Source of the DNA: Herbaspirillum aquaticum
Lineage (GTDB): Bacteria; Pseudomonadota; Gammaproteobacteria; Burkholderiales; Burkholderiaceae_D
Reading direction: 5' to 3'
Length of the DNA: 64,000 nucleotides
NCBI RefSeq assembly: GCF_002213425.1
Contig: NZ_NJGV01000028.1
Span: forward strand, 1 to 64,000
Position numbers and translations under genes: made by a program. Below the pieces are notes generated by a model. It was not told where the DNA came from. It did not search any database and saw nothing but the letters and a program-made list of their open reading frames with translations. Below are positions 7,847-15,522 of this stretch, in pieces. Each line of letters starts with the position of its first letter. Positions within the stretch are counted from its first letter, which is position 1.

Positions 7847-8702
7847 TCAGCACCCCATTCGGCGTTTGATTCAAGGGCGGCACCACGATGGTGTTCACAC
7901 CGGTAAGCTGCGGATCGGTCAGGCCATTGGCAGCGAGCAGCGTTGTGAACCCCATGGCATCGCCATACTCGTCTGCGGAGACGCGCAAGAGGTTGCCGCC
8001 GGCCTGCGTCACGGTCTTGGTTCCGGCATTGATGTTGCCCAGGTTCTTGCCCATCCGGCCCAGCGTCACGTCCATCTGCTGCAGCACCGGAATCTGGGTT
8101 GCGGCCGTGGCCTGGCTCAAGATCCGCCCCACGTTCGTGGAAATCGGGTTGTTCGGCAGGATGCCGCCCAGCGTGGTCACGCTGCGCACTGTGTTGTTGA
8201 CGGAGGTAAATAGCACCTGCACGCGCGCACGCACCGCATTGAGCGGCTTCACGATGCTGTTGATCGTGCTGGTGGCCGCCTTGGCAATGTCGCTCACCGT
8301 GCTGATGGCAGTGTTCAGGCTGGAAACCAGCGAGGAAAGCGTTGGGTCGCCGATTTGGTCGGCCAAAGCCGTCACGCTGGCCGCATCATCCCGGGTAAGG
8401 TCATCAACCGAAGCCGGCGCCTTCTCCGTCACTGCGCCGCTCAGGTCCGCCACGATCTCGACCGTGATCTGATAAGGGATCTGATAGAACCGCTCGAAAT
8501 CGGCCTTGAACTCTCGAACGAGAACCCGATACAGGAACTCCGACCAGATCAGGTCAACCGCACGGCCCTCGTTCATGATGTTCTGCACGTAGCGGGCTCG
8601 GTAGGCCGCCGTCGTCCCACGAAACAGGCCGCCCCAGGTGATCGGCGCAGGGTCGCCAAAGGGAGAATCGTATTGCCCAGTTCCAGCAGCACGTTTCGCC
8701 AC
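7839..8702 (-). pseudogene. LysM-like tail protein, N terminus lost by deletion
   Basis: An open frame of 287 codons whose C-terminal 50 residues (NLLRVSADEYGDAMGFTTLL, NGLTDPQLTGVNTIVVPP) look like a LysM-type module, as in small phage tail proteins next to the hub gene. The middle is Ser/Thr/Ala-rich and helical. The first 13 codons overlap the tape-measure frame and are not phage-like, and no ribosome binding site precedes 8702; the authentic sequence seems to begin near residue 8. I infer a deletion that joined the tape-measure gene to the interior of this gene at about 8660. Confidence 0.65.
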
Positions 8703-9865
8703 TTGGCATGGGCGTCCAATTCCTGGCCCCGAAGACTGTTCTTGCCGAGGGAGTACAGAGAGTCAACCCCAGCAGCTTTTTGCGCGCGTTCAATATAGAG
8801 ATTGGCGATTTTCTCTTCGCGTACAAACTGGTCCGCCAGGTTCGAAGCGGTTCGGATACCAAGAATCTGCGCCAAGGCGATATTCAACTTGTCGCCAGTC
8901 AGGCCTTGCGCCATGAGCTGCGGAACAGCTACCTGGTTGACCCACTTGAACGGATGCTGAATAAATAAATCCGCATCCTTGATACCCATCGCATCAACTC
9001 GCTTGATGTGTCCAGTAGTGCCGTAATGGAGTGCGGCTGGGTTCAGAAGGCCATACTTCGACATATCTTCAGCAGTACGCTGACTCATGCGCCCCATTGC
9101 CCAGTTCTGGAACATGGACATCGAAGAAGTACCGGTGCGCGATCCGCCGGATTCCTGCATGAAGTGACCGAGGCCGAAAAAAAACATCTCATCAGCCATC
9201 AATTTTGTCGAGACGCCGCCGGTCTTCATTGCAGCGAGATAGTCAGATGGAGTCACAAGGCCGCCGCTAGCCACGAATGCCTGCGTCATCTTGTCGATAA
9301 CGCGCTGGAACTTGGCTGGGTCAACATGACCCGTTGCCTTATCAATCAAGGCTCCTCGCAATTCGGAAACCTTCAGCGCATCTTGGAACATCCGTTCAAA
9401 ATTTCCACCTTGGCCGCCGCCCATCACCGATTCAATGCCGAATCGCATTTTCCCGAGCGTCGGCAGCACTTCTTTCGCATGCTCAAAATCGCCCATCATA
9501 GTGGTAGCGTCCCGCAGCATCACCAGGTTGTCGCGCGCCGACTGTCCCATGATGTCCATGCCGCGTGCAAATTTGACAGCATCGGTGTTCACTGCATCAC
9601 CCAAGCCCAAAGCCTTGAACTTTTGAACTTCGGTTTCAAATTTCTTTGCCTCGTCCAGCGGGCCCTTGAGCAGTGAGAGCCCCATGGTTCCGACGCCGGC
9701 CATCAATCCGCCGGCCAATCCAAGGTTTTTGATAGACTTCAGGCGCTGTTCCAGCTTGTTTGCGTCGGCTTCGGTCTTCAGGAAGTCCTTTGACAGCATG
9801 GCAAGTCCATAGCTGGCATGATTCAGCAAAGAAATTTTTACGCCAATCTTGAAAGCTTCAAACAT
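8573..9865 (-). pseudogene. Tape-measure protein, truncated and out of frame at its 3' end
   Basis: A 430-codon frame that begins well (AAGGGAAAG ribosome binding site, MFEAFKIGVKISLLN) and shows tape-measure features: conserved GLAGGLMAGVGTMGLSLLKG near residues 50-70, VKFARGMDIMGQSA, and WRNVLLELGNTILPLA near residue 400. Tape measures of contractile tails usually continue for several hundred residues more. Here, after ILPLAT, the frame runs 25 residues through the next gene in a wrong register. Tail length determination should be lost. Confidence 0.75.
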
Positions 9866-9876
9866 TTCTTTCCCTT

Positions 9877-10095
9877 ATGAAAAAAACAGCCATTGCTATG
9901 TTCATTTCTGTGGCCGCAGCACTGTGTGCAAGTGTATTTGCGGCAGTTATTGAAACAGATGCCTCTACAATTCGAAGTGACTATGCTAAGAACCCCGATA
10001 AAGCCCAGCAAAAATATTTACAGAATCTGGTCAAGATAAAAATTAAAGTCATGCGATCCAAAGATCAAACCGTGACCGGTTGCCGTTCTTGTTGA
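9877..10095 (+). pseudogene. N-terminal fragment of a secreted protein (possible OB-fold type)
   Basis: The only plus-strand gene inside the tail module. It begins with a convincing signal peptide (MKKTAIAMFISVAAALCASVFAA) followed by residues (TDASTIRSDYAKNPDKAQQ, then KYLQNLVKIKIKV) that resemble the start of small tRNA_anti-like OB-fold proteins. Coding similarity stops at about 10,070, where the sequence runs into the tail of the HNH gene; the last seven residues come from that gene's antisense strand. No ribosome binding site precedes the ATG, which abuts the tape-measure leader. I read it as a fragment bounded by deletion junctions on both sides. Confidence 0.5.
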
Positions 10096-10444
10096 TGTAG
10101 GACCACCACCGCTTGTAGTTCTTGTGCCAAGCGACACCCTTGAACTTGGACGAGCAACCTTCGCGCGGCCTGTGGTTCGCGTTGTTCAGGGTTCTGGACG
10201 CCTCACGCAAGTTGCTGCGGCAGTTGTTCAGCTTGTTCATGTCCGCATGGTCAATTTCATTCCCAGGCGATGGCGTCATCAGCTCCTTGTGCATGTAGAT
10301 GACACGCTTTCGCCCGCTTGGCTCAACTGCCCTGCGGATCGCGTAGCCGTTGTGAGAGACGTGCCAGCTGTACTGGCTGACGAAGTCAAAATCCTCGTCG
10401 TCAACCAGGACCTCTGCACCGCTCTTGAGCCTCAGTGTCTTCAT
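10049..10444 (-). CDS. HNH endonuclease with truncated AP2 domain
   Basis: A 131-residue protein of the phage HNH-AP2 family of mobile endonucleases. The N-terminal part (DEDFDFVSQYSWHVSHNGYA) is the usual lead-in, MHKELMTP...NEIDHADMNKLNNCRSNLR is the HNH core (H of MHK, DH of IDHAD, N of LNNC), and SSKFKGVAWHKNYKRWW opens the AP2 DNA-binding domain. The AP2 part ends abruptly after KNGNR; the last eight residues come from unrelated sequence. The start overlaps the tail sheath stop as ATGA. Catalysis may be intact, DNA recognition is doubtful. Confidence 0.75.
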   Translation of the reverse strand: MKTLRLKSGAEVLVDDEDFDFVSQYSWHVSHNGYAIRRAVEPSGRKRVIYMHKELMTPSPGNEIDHADMNKLNNCRSNLREASRTLNNANHRPREGCSSKFKGVAWHKNYKRWWSYINKNGNRSRFDLWIA

Positions 10445-11967
10445 GCCGAGCCTGCTGCGAGGCTGGCCCGTGTTACCACCGACTGGCCGGCCTGCATGTT
10501 GACGATCAGCTTTTCAGCGATGCCCAGGTAGCGCGCGTTCAGGTCGTCTTGCAGGTAGCCCTGCGCGATGCGGTTCGGAGGGTTGTTGGTCAGGTCGCAC
10601 TTGTTGTCGAAGCTGTCCAGCATGCCCTGGTCAATCATGTTCTGCATGAAAGTACTGATCGTTGCATCCACCTGGCGGCGCAGCGGATCGTTCTGCTGCG
10701 TCGATTGCACGCGGCCGACGAACTTGCCCATGGCGCTGTTGAGCGTGTAGGCGATGTAGTTCGTCATGCGGGTGTAGTTGTCGCCGTTGATCACCTGATT
10801 GCTGCTGGTGTTGTGGCCGATGCGCACGCCGAACATGCTGCCGGCGGGAATCGGGTTGGTGATCAGGTCGATGCCGGCTTGGGCCAGGGTCTGCAGTTCT
10901 GCGCTGCTGTATTGCAGGTTCTGCATGCTCTTCTGGGTGCCGACGATGCCGAACAGCTGCTTGTTCAGGCTGGACTGCTCGGGCGACAGGTTCGCCAGGC
11001 AACCCGCCACGAAGCCCTGTGGCGAGACCAAGCGGGTCACGTTGTTCACGGTGTCCTGCCAGTAGACCCAGTCGCCGAAGAGCAGCTTCATGGCGTAGCT
11101 GTCGATGCCGGCGGTGGCCTTGGTGCTGACCGCGTTGGAGATGGTGTCACCCGCGGGACCGACGCCGATCATGTAGACGCCTTCCTTCTCACCGAACGCC
11201 ACCTGCGTGGTCCAGCTGGTCGAGTCGTCGCAGTCGGCCAGCAGTGCGATGCTGGTGTAGGTGTTACGCAGCGCGTACATGCCCTTACGGGGGATGGTGT
11301 CCTGGCCCAGCAGCACCGAGCTGGTGATGGTGGTTGCGCCATCGGTACCGCCGGTCAGGCTCAGGGTGGCCGCAGTCGGGGCGGTGGTGCCGACGCCGGC
11401 AGTAGCCACGATGATCTGTGACGGGCCGCGCAGGCCGGACTGGCCCTGGTTGATGGCGGCGGCAATGTTGGCCCACAGCGCAGCACCGGTGCCGGTGATG
11501 TTGTCGAAGGTCTCGGGCTGGCGGTTCGGCATCGAGACGACGGCGCGCCAGGAACTTGCGGCCGAGCCGGTCGACAGCGTCACCTGGATGCCGTTGCCCA
11601 GCGTGCCGGTGTATTTCGAGGTGAAGGTGATGCAGTTGGTCTGCACCACGACGGAGGCGGCCACGTCGGTACCATCGGTCACGCGCACGCACTTGAAGTT
11701 GTTGGCGCCCTGCAGCACGGCCAGGGCAACCTGCGTGCCCATGTCGTACTTGCGGTTCTGGACCGCGCCGAAGGTCTGCGAGTAGCCATTCATGTCGCCG
11801 ATGGTGGTCGGCGCATTCACCGGTCCCCACTGGGCGGTACCGACGATGCCCAGGATGTTGGTGGGCAGGCCATTGATCAGTGTGTTCTGCGGCGGCAGGA
11901 TCTGGACATAGATGTCCGGGACGATCAGGGCCGTGGTGTTGATCGAGCCCGCTTGGGAAACCGGCAT
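10441..11967 (-). CDS. Contractile tail sheath protein
   Basis: A 508-residue protein forming the contractile outer tail. The N terminus (VPDIYVQILPPQN, NILGIVGTAQWGP) and the C terminus (RVQSTQQNDPLRRQVDATI, then YLGIAEKLIVNMQAGQ) are typical of phage sheath proteins; the middle contains a surface-exposed beta domain (about residues 95-220). Full length for the family. Its ribosome binding site GGAGG follows two tandem hairpins with T-runs. The tail tube gene that normally follows is absent. Confidence 0.9.
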   Translation of the reverse strand: MPVSQAGSINTTALIVPDIYVQILPPQNTLINGLPTNILGIVGTAQWGPVNAPTTIGDMNGYSQTFGAVQNRKYDMGTQVALAVLQGANNFKCVRVTDGTDVAASVVVQTNCITFTSKYTGTLGNGIQVTLSTGSAASSWRAVVSMPNRQPETFDNITGTGAALWANIAAAINQGQSGLRGPSQIIVATAGVGTTAPTAATLSLTGGTDGATTITSSVLLGQDTIPRKGMYALRNTYTSIALLADCDDSTSWTTQVAFGEKEGVYMIGVGPAGDTISNAVSTKATAGIDSYAMKLLFGDWVYWQDTVNNVTRLVSPQGFVAGCLANLSPEQSSLNKQLFGIVGTQKSMQNLQYSSAELQTLAQAGIDLITNPIPAGSMFGVRIGHNTSSNQVINGDNYTRMTNYIAYTLNSAMGKFVGRVQSTQQNDPLRRQVDATISTFMQNMIDQGMLDSFDNKCDLTNNPPNRIAQGYLQDDLNARYLGIAEKLIVNMQAGQSVVTRASLAAGSA

Positions 11968-11983
11968 TGGAGCCTCCGAAAAG

Positions 11984-12006
11984 AAAAAAGGCCGCGAATG
12001 GCGGCC
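11984..12006 (-). terminator. Hairpin plus T-run just before the sheath gene
   Basis: GGCCGC/GCGGCC stem, five-base loop, then TTTTTTCTTTT and the GGAGG ribosome binding site of the sheath gene on the minus strand. Confidence 0.65.
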
Positions 12007-12015
12007 TCAGAAACG

Positions 12016-12037
12016 AAAAAGGCCGCGCTGGGCGGCC
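12016..12037 (-). terminator. Second hairpin in tandem upstream of the sheath gene
   Basis: GGCCGC/GCGGCC stem with a five-base loop and five T on the minus strand, 9 bases upstream of the next hairpin and right after the stop of the 65-residue gene. Confidence 0.6.
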
Positions 12038-12057
12038 CTTATGGGGATTGCTGGTGG

Positions 12058-12255
12058 TTACTTGCTGTCGGCGGTGTCGGTCGCCACGGCATTCTTGATG
12101 CTGGCCGCAGGGATCGGCGCCGGCGCGGTGTCATCCGGTACGCGCACCACGAAAGCGGCCTGTTCGCTGGCCAGGATTGCGTCGATGGCGGCCTGGTCGG
12201 TGATTTCTGCGCCTTGGGCATAGCCGCCAAAGGCCTGGGTTGCAACGAGTTTCAT
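12058..12255 (-). CDS. Small phage protein of unknown function
   Basis: A 65-residue protein (MKLVATQAFGGYAQGAEI at the start) between a tail-completion-type gene and the sheath, with a GAGGA ribosome binding site. Small proteins with a similar beta-start and an Ala/Pro-rich acidic tail are common just upstream of sheath genes in contractile phages; no defined function is known to me. Confidence 0.65.
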   Translation of the reverse strand: MKLVATQAFGGYAQGAEITDQAAIDAILASEQAAFVVRVPDDTAPAPIPAASIKNAVATDTADSK

Positions 12256-12265
12256 GGAATGGTCC

Positions 12266-13090
12266 TCAAGTCGAGATATTCACGTCGATTCCGCCGACGA
12301 TGGTTACGTTTGCGTCCAGCACGGTGGTGCCGGTGGTGCTCTGGGTGGTCATGTAGTCCACCGCGAACAGCACATGGCGGCGGTAAATGCGCTGTTTCTG
12401 CATGCTGTCGTCCTGCATGCTGCGGCTGTAGTGCAAGACGCCGACGGAGCCGTCCGTGAGCGCCGCGCGTGACAGCGGGCTCAGAGCTTGGTCAATCGCC
12501 GCGCCCAGCTGATCGCGCTGTGCGTGGCCACTGGCCCAGGCCGTCATCTGGAAAACCTTCTGCTGCCGGCGCAGCGCGCGGGTCATCGTGCCCGACGTGC
12601 CCACGCTGGCGGCCAGCGTCTTGGCCGAAGGGACCGTCACGGCCGCGCCGTTGGATGTGGCCGGGACGTCGGCGCTGATGAGCGTGGCCAGCGCGGCGGC
12701 AATGCCCGACAGCGTGCCGCCGTTCTGCGCCGCGACGATGTAAGCCGTGCCGTTGACCGTGATGGCGACGTTCTGGCCAGCGCTCACGGTGCCGGCGAGC
12801 GTCACAACCTGGCCAGCGACGGATGCGGTGATAGTCGCGGCGGCCAGCGTACCAGCCTGCCAGTCACGCTGCGTCACCAGCAGCTGCTTTTCCGTATCCA
12901 GCGGGTAGATGCTGATGTAGCCCCACCCTGCGCGCAGGTCTGCGTCAAGGTCTTCTGGCTGCGGCCAGCCGGCGAACACCTTCGCCTTGGAGTTCACCAC
13001 CGGCGAGACCGGGTTCGAAGTCCCGTTCGGGTATAGATAGGCCGCGAGCTCGGCCACCAGCATGTTGCTGACGTCGGATAGGTCAGCCAT
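12266..13090 (-). CDS. Phage neck/tail-completion-type protein
   Basis: A 274-residue protein starting at MADLSDVSNMLVAELAAYLY. The start at 13,090 is preferred to 13,102 because it overlaps the stop of the 63-residue gene in the usual operon fashion. The first 80 residues and the last 80 (HAQRDQLGAAIDQALSPLSR, YRRHVLFAVDYMTT) have the layout of phage tail terminator or neck proteins; a beta-rich insert (VAGQVVTLAGTVSAGQNVAI) lies between. Position before the sheath supports a head-tail joining role. Not identified to family. Confidence 0.6.
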   Translation of the reverse strand: MADLSDVSNMLVAELAAYLYPNGTSNPVSPVVNSKAKVFAGWPQPEDLDADLRAGWGYISIYPLDTEKQLLVTQRDWQAGTLAAATITASVAGQVVTLAGTVSAGQNVAITVNGTAYIVAAQNGGTLSGIAAALATLISADVPATSNGAAVTVPSAKTLAASVGTSGTMTRALRRQQKVFQMTAWASGHAQRDQLGAAIDQALSPLSRAALTDGSVGVLHYSRSMQDDSMQKQRIYRRHVLFAVDYMTTQSTTGTTVLDANVTIVGGIDVNIST

Positions 13091-13274
13091 CGCTGATTTC
13101 ACCTTCCAACTCGACTACCGGCTGCGAGAATGTGATCGTTGCTTCGCCGATACGGCCGTCAGCATCAATACCCCAGCTGATGCTGGTGATGATTCCATCG
13201 ATTTTTTTTCCATCGGAATCAAACACATGAGTGCCTTCGGCTGTCCCATCGCTGATGATCTTGATGTTTTTCAT
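13083..13274 (-). CDS. Small phage protein of unknown function
   Basis: A 63-residue acidic, beta-rich protein (MKNIKIISDGTAEGTHVFDS) coupled to both neighbours by overlaps (ATGA with the upstream gene, 8 bases with the downstream one). Phage head-tail operons often carry such a small protein; I know of no assigned function. Confidence 0.65.
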   Translation of the reverse strand: MKNIKIISDGTAEGTHVFDSDGKKIDGIITSISWGIDADGRIGEATITFSQPVVELEGEISDG

Positions 13275-13942
13275 GCGTGAAGCTCCGTGCAGGTCATGCG
13301 CCAGCCCATGTCAGTGAGCTCGGCGCCCTGGACCGCATAGCGCCGGCCCATGTCGTCAGTGAGGATGTCCGCCGCCGTGATCACGACCGAGGCCGGGACC
13401 GAAGGCGGCAGAATGATGCGCCAGCCGATCTGCTGCACGCTGCTGGGAATCTCGCTCAGGTTGCGCTCGCGCTGCCCGAACAACAGGATGCTCGCCGGCC
13501 AGCCCGTGGCACCCACCGCGCCAGAGCCGCCCAGCAGGATGGTGTCATCGCTGGTGCCTGACGGGCCGCCATAGTCGACCGCGCCGGCGCCAGAGGCAAT
13601 CGAGGTGCGTGTCAGGAACACCTTGCGGTTGCACTGCACCAGTTGGATCGGCAGGTGTAACTGCTGGCTGGCGATGAAGAACGTGCCTTGCGGCCCGACC
13701 AGATAATCACCCTCCTGCGTCTGGCTCGCGTCGAACAGGCCATACCAGACCGCGATGCCGTACTTATTCGGCTTGCCGTAGGTCATGTCGGCCGCGTTGA
13801 AGCTGGCCTTCAGCGTCACGCCGGCCGTGGCCAGCGGGTTGCCGGTACCGCTCGGGCGGTATTGGACGTTGTCCAGGCCCAGGCGCAGGGCGGCCTTCGC
13901 ATACCCGCTGTAAATCTTGCTCTGGAGTTTGAGGGCGTCCAT
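13271..13942 (-). CDS. Phage structural protein, possible tail completion protein
   Basis: A 223-residue protein starting MDALKLQSKIYSGYAKAALRLG, one base after the stop of the peptidase gene. The N-terminal helix followed by YRPSGTGNPL and a C-terminal beta domain ending with RYAVQGAELTDMGWRMTCTE resembles head-tail joining or neck proteins. No enzymatic motif is visible. The call rests on position and general pattern. Confidence 0.55.
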   Translation of the reverse strand: MDALKLQSKIYSGYAKAALRLGLDNVQYRPSGTGNPLATAGVTLKASFNAADMTYGKPNKYGIAVWYGLFDASQTQEGDYLVGPQGTFFIASQQLHLPIQLVQCNRKVFLTRTSIASGAGAVDYGGPSGTSDDTILLGGSGAVGATGWPASILLFGQRERNLSEIPSSVQQIGWRIILPPSVPASVVITAADILTDDMGRRYAVQGAELTDMGWRMTCTELHA

Positions 13943-13943
13943 G

Positions 13944-14384
13944 TCATGCGTCTTCCAGCGTCAAGACGTCGATGCCGACGCCGCAGAACAGATCTAGTTC
14001 GATGGCCACCTCGACCGCGCGCTGGGCATCGCAGCCCAGATGCATGGCCGCCAGCGCATAGTCGCGGCCGCAGCCCCATGCGCCGCGCACGTCCTCGATG
14101 ACTTCATAGTGTGGCGTAGTGCTGTAGACCCTGATTTCCCTGTCGTTGGTCACCATCACCGCACTGGCGCCGTATTCCGAGTCTGCCGGCTTGGCCGGAA
14201 ACTCACCATCTGCCCTGGCCGTCTTGAACCAGTTCAGCAGCGCCCGAGCATGGGGGCCGTCACCCATCAGGCCGACAATCCCGTCATGCAGCCGGAAAAT
14301 CTTGGTGACCTTGTTCCGCTGGCCGCCCACCGTGCTCTGCTTGTCGGCTGCAAAGCTCTTGCCGTCCCACACCAGCACCGTCAT
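13944..14384 (-). CDS. Phage HslV/proteasome-like peptidase
   Basis: A 146-residue Ntn-hydrolase-like protein. After Met removal the N terminus would be Thr (TVLVWDGKSFAADKQST), lining up with the TT...G...AxDxQ start of HslV; an Asp at the catalytic D17 position and Lys of KVTKIFRL at the K33 position are kept, as are GLMGDG and the C-terminal DVLTLE. Start 14,384 was chosen because it overlaps the upstream stop as ATGA and exposes the Thr. In phages such proteins may process head or tail proteins, but the capsid genes here are gone. Confidence 0.7.
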   Translation of the reverse strand: MTVLVWDGKSFAADKQSTVGGQRNKVTKIFRLHDGIVGLMGDGPHARALLNWFKTARADGEFPAKPADSEYGASAVMVTNDREIRVYSTTPHYEVIEDVRGAWGCGRDYALAAMHLGCDAQRAVEVAIELDLFCGVGIDVLTLEDA

Positions 14385-14470
14385 GCTCGCTCCAGCTTCA
14401 CCGTGTTGCCGCCGGCATTCAGTCCCGGGCCAGGCTTGAACCCGATGAACCGGCACAGCTCCAGCCGGAT
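14381..14470 (-). pseudogene. C-terminal remnant of a phage gene upstream of the peptidase
   Basis: The frame that ends with CRFIGFKPGPGLNAGGNTVKL and overlaps the peptidase start as ATGA looks like an authentic operon neighbour, but it is phage-like only over its last 30 or so codons. Upstream of about 14,470 the same DNA reads as a plus-strand gene end instead. The body of the gene has been deleted. Confidence 0.5.
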
Positions 14471-14533
14471 GACTACTTGGAAAAAGCATACCGCGCCATG
14501 ATTGCCGCAGCACCGGCGAATAAGGAGGGATAA
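14464..14533 (+). pseudogene. C-terminal remnant of a plus-strand phage gene
   Basis: An open plus-strand frame ending PDDYLEKAYRAMIAAAP then ANKEG and a TAA immediately before the GTG of the next gene; the ribosome binding site of that gene lies within these last codons. Ends of the type AYRAMIAAAP are common in small phage early proteins. The 5' part is missing because the frame opens straight out of the structural module. Confidence 0.45.
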
Positions 14534-14857
14534 GTGAGCGATACCGAATTTCTTGCCAAGCGCAACGAGCATTGCCGTCAAATGCTTCAGCAGATCAAGG
14601 ACAACCCTGCTAACGAAATGGAGGCCGCTTTTCGCGAGCATCACTTGGTCGGCATGAGCGACCCGAAATTGTGGGGCGAAAACCTGCCTTCCGTGGTGGG
14701 CTATGCGCTACAGATGTTTGAGGAAGGATGGAAAGCAAAAGAAGCTGCCAAGTCAACAAAGGAAGTGCTCGAGCCACCGACTGATGAGCAAATTCTTGCC
14801 ATTCGTAGGGAAGTGGCTGAGCAGTATGTATCTCAACGACCAGGAAATTCCTGCTAA
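14534..14857 (+). CDS. Hypothetical phage early-type protein
   Basis: A 107-residue soluble, acidic protein starting with GTG, preceded by a strong AGGAGG (14,523-14,528) five bases away. Sequence MSDTEFLAKRNEHCRQMLQQ, helical throughout with no motif I recognise. It is translationally coupled to the preceding plus-strand remnant (TAA directly followed by GTG), so it probably belonged to the phage early region lying beyond the structural genes. Confidence 0.65.
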   Translation: MSDTEFLAKRNEHCRQMLQQIKDNPANEMEAAFREHHLVGMSDPKLWGENLPSVVGYALQMFEEGWKAKEAAKSTKEVLEPPTDEQILAIRREVAEQYVSQRPGNSC

Positions 14858-14898
14858 CCGCATAAAATCTTTCAAGAAAAATAGATAAGCTTGATCTG

Positions 14899-15063
14899 AG
14901 TCAATTCGCATGCTGAATTCACCAGGCTGAAACGCGAGGATTTGCGATTTTCAGGCAACAACATCAACGTGGATTGTCTGCGCAAGGAATCAATCAATGC
15001 GTACGGTGACCAACCGCCACTGCGCCGCTGCCAATCCCGGCACGCAGGAATCAAGCGGGGATA
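14899..15063 (+). pseudogene. Possible C-terminal gene fragment at the prophage right border
   Basis: After a stop codon, a plus-strand frame without a start reads through FTRLKREDLRFSGNNINVD, a Cys, LRKESINAYGDQPPLRR and ends CQSRHAGIKRG. The composition and conserved-looking basic Cys-containing tail suggest a real coding remnant, not noise, but I cannot name it. It overlaps the stop of the convergent gene at 15,051. The region 14,858-14,898 holds nothing else recognisable. Confidence 0.25.
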
Positions 15064-15335
15064 AGCTCTCCCGCCAGCATTTCCCTGGCACACCTCAGGG
15101 CTTGCGCGAAGCTTGGATGCTCTATCCGGGGTTGACCCAATTCCACTTCCACCGCGTTACGCAGCATCAGCCTTGCCTGCGCCTCATTGACACCACCGGA
15201 GAAGCTGATATGGGCAACCGCATTCGAAAGGACCTGCCGCATCCTGTCCGTGAATTCCACTGCGCTGACCGAGAGATAGGCAACATTCTTGACCAGAATC
15301 ATGTGATGGCTGACCGCTAAAGCTGTGGCGCTCAT
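15051..15335 (-). CDS. Conserved-type hypothetical protein
   Basis: A 94-residue protein. The start at 15,335 (MSATALAVSHHMILV) was chosen because GGGGAGG sits five bases upstream; the frame remains open further up to 15,461 without a site. No transmembrane segment or motif; mostly helical. It probably marks the chromosome side of the prophage border. Function unknown. Confidence 0.6.
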   Translation of the reverse strand: MSATALAVSHHMILVKNVAYLSVSAVEFTDRMRQVLSNAVAHISFSGGVNEAQARLMLRNAVEVELGQPRIEHPSFAQALRCAREMLAGELIPA

Positions 15336-15522
15336 GGCTGCCTCCCCGGAGATAGTGAGGTCAAGCATAGTGCAGTCGCTTTCTGCCGAGCATCGGGAAA
15401 TCCCTGAGATATCCCGAGGCGATATCGAATGCCTGCGCCAGGAAAAAGGGGTTCCGGACATTCGCCTGGAACCCCTTTCTGATTGGCTACGCGAGCCATA
15501 GGCCTGTCGCTCGCAAGCGATG

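Larger units (their letters stand above)
645..14900 (-). mobile_element. Defective contractile-tail prophage remnant
   Basis: A continuous run of minus-strand phage genes with overlapping starts and stops: peptidase, tail-completion proteins, sheath, tape measure, hub, spike, gp25/W, J, I, tail fibre and lysis genes, in the usual myovirus order. Integrase, repressor, terminase, portal, major capsid and tail tube are absent, and several genes are truncated where unrelated sequences meet. Short plus-strand genes at 14,464-14,857 look like remains of an early region. The borders are inferred: the left one from the terminator beside tRNA-Thr, the right one only approximately. It is not a usable tailocin locus, since the tube is missing and the tape measure is broken. 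Confidence 0.85.

Noticed and set aside
645-14900. Interpretation as a functional tailocin (R-type pyocin-like)
   Set aside because: A tailocin needs tail tube and full tape measure; the first is missing and the second is truncated and out of frame.
14860-15500. Right attachment site as a repeat of the tRNA-Thr 3' end
   Set aside because: I looked for the T-arm and acceptor sequence of the tRNA in this interval and found no match longer than a few bases.
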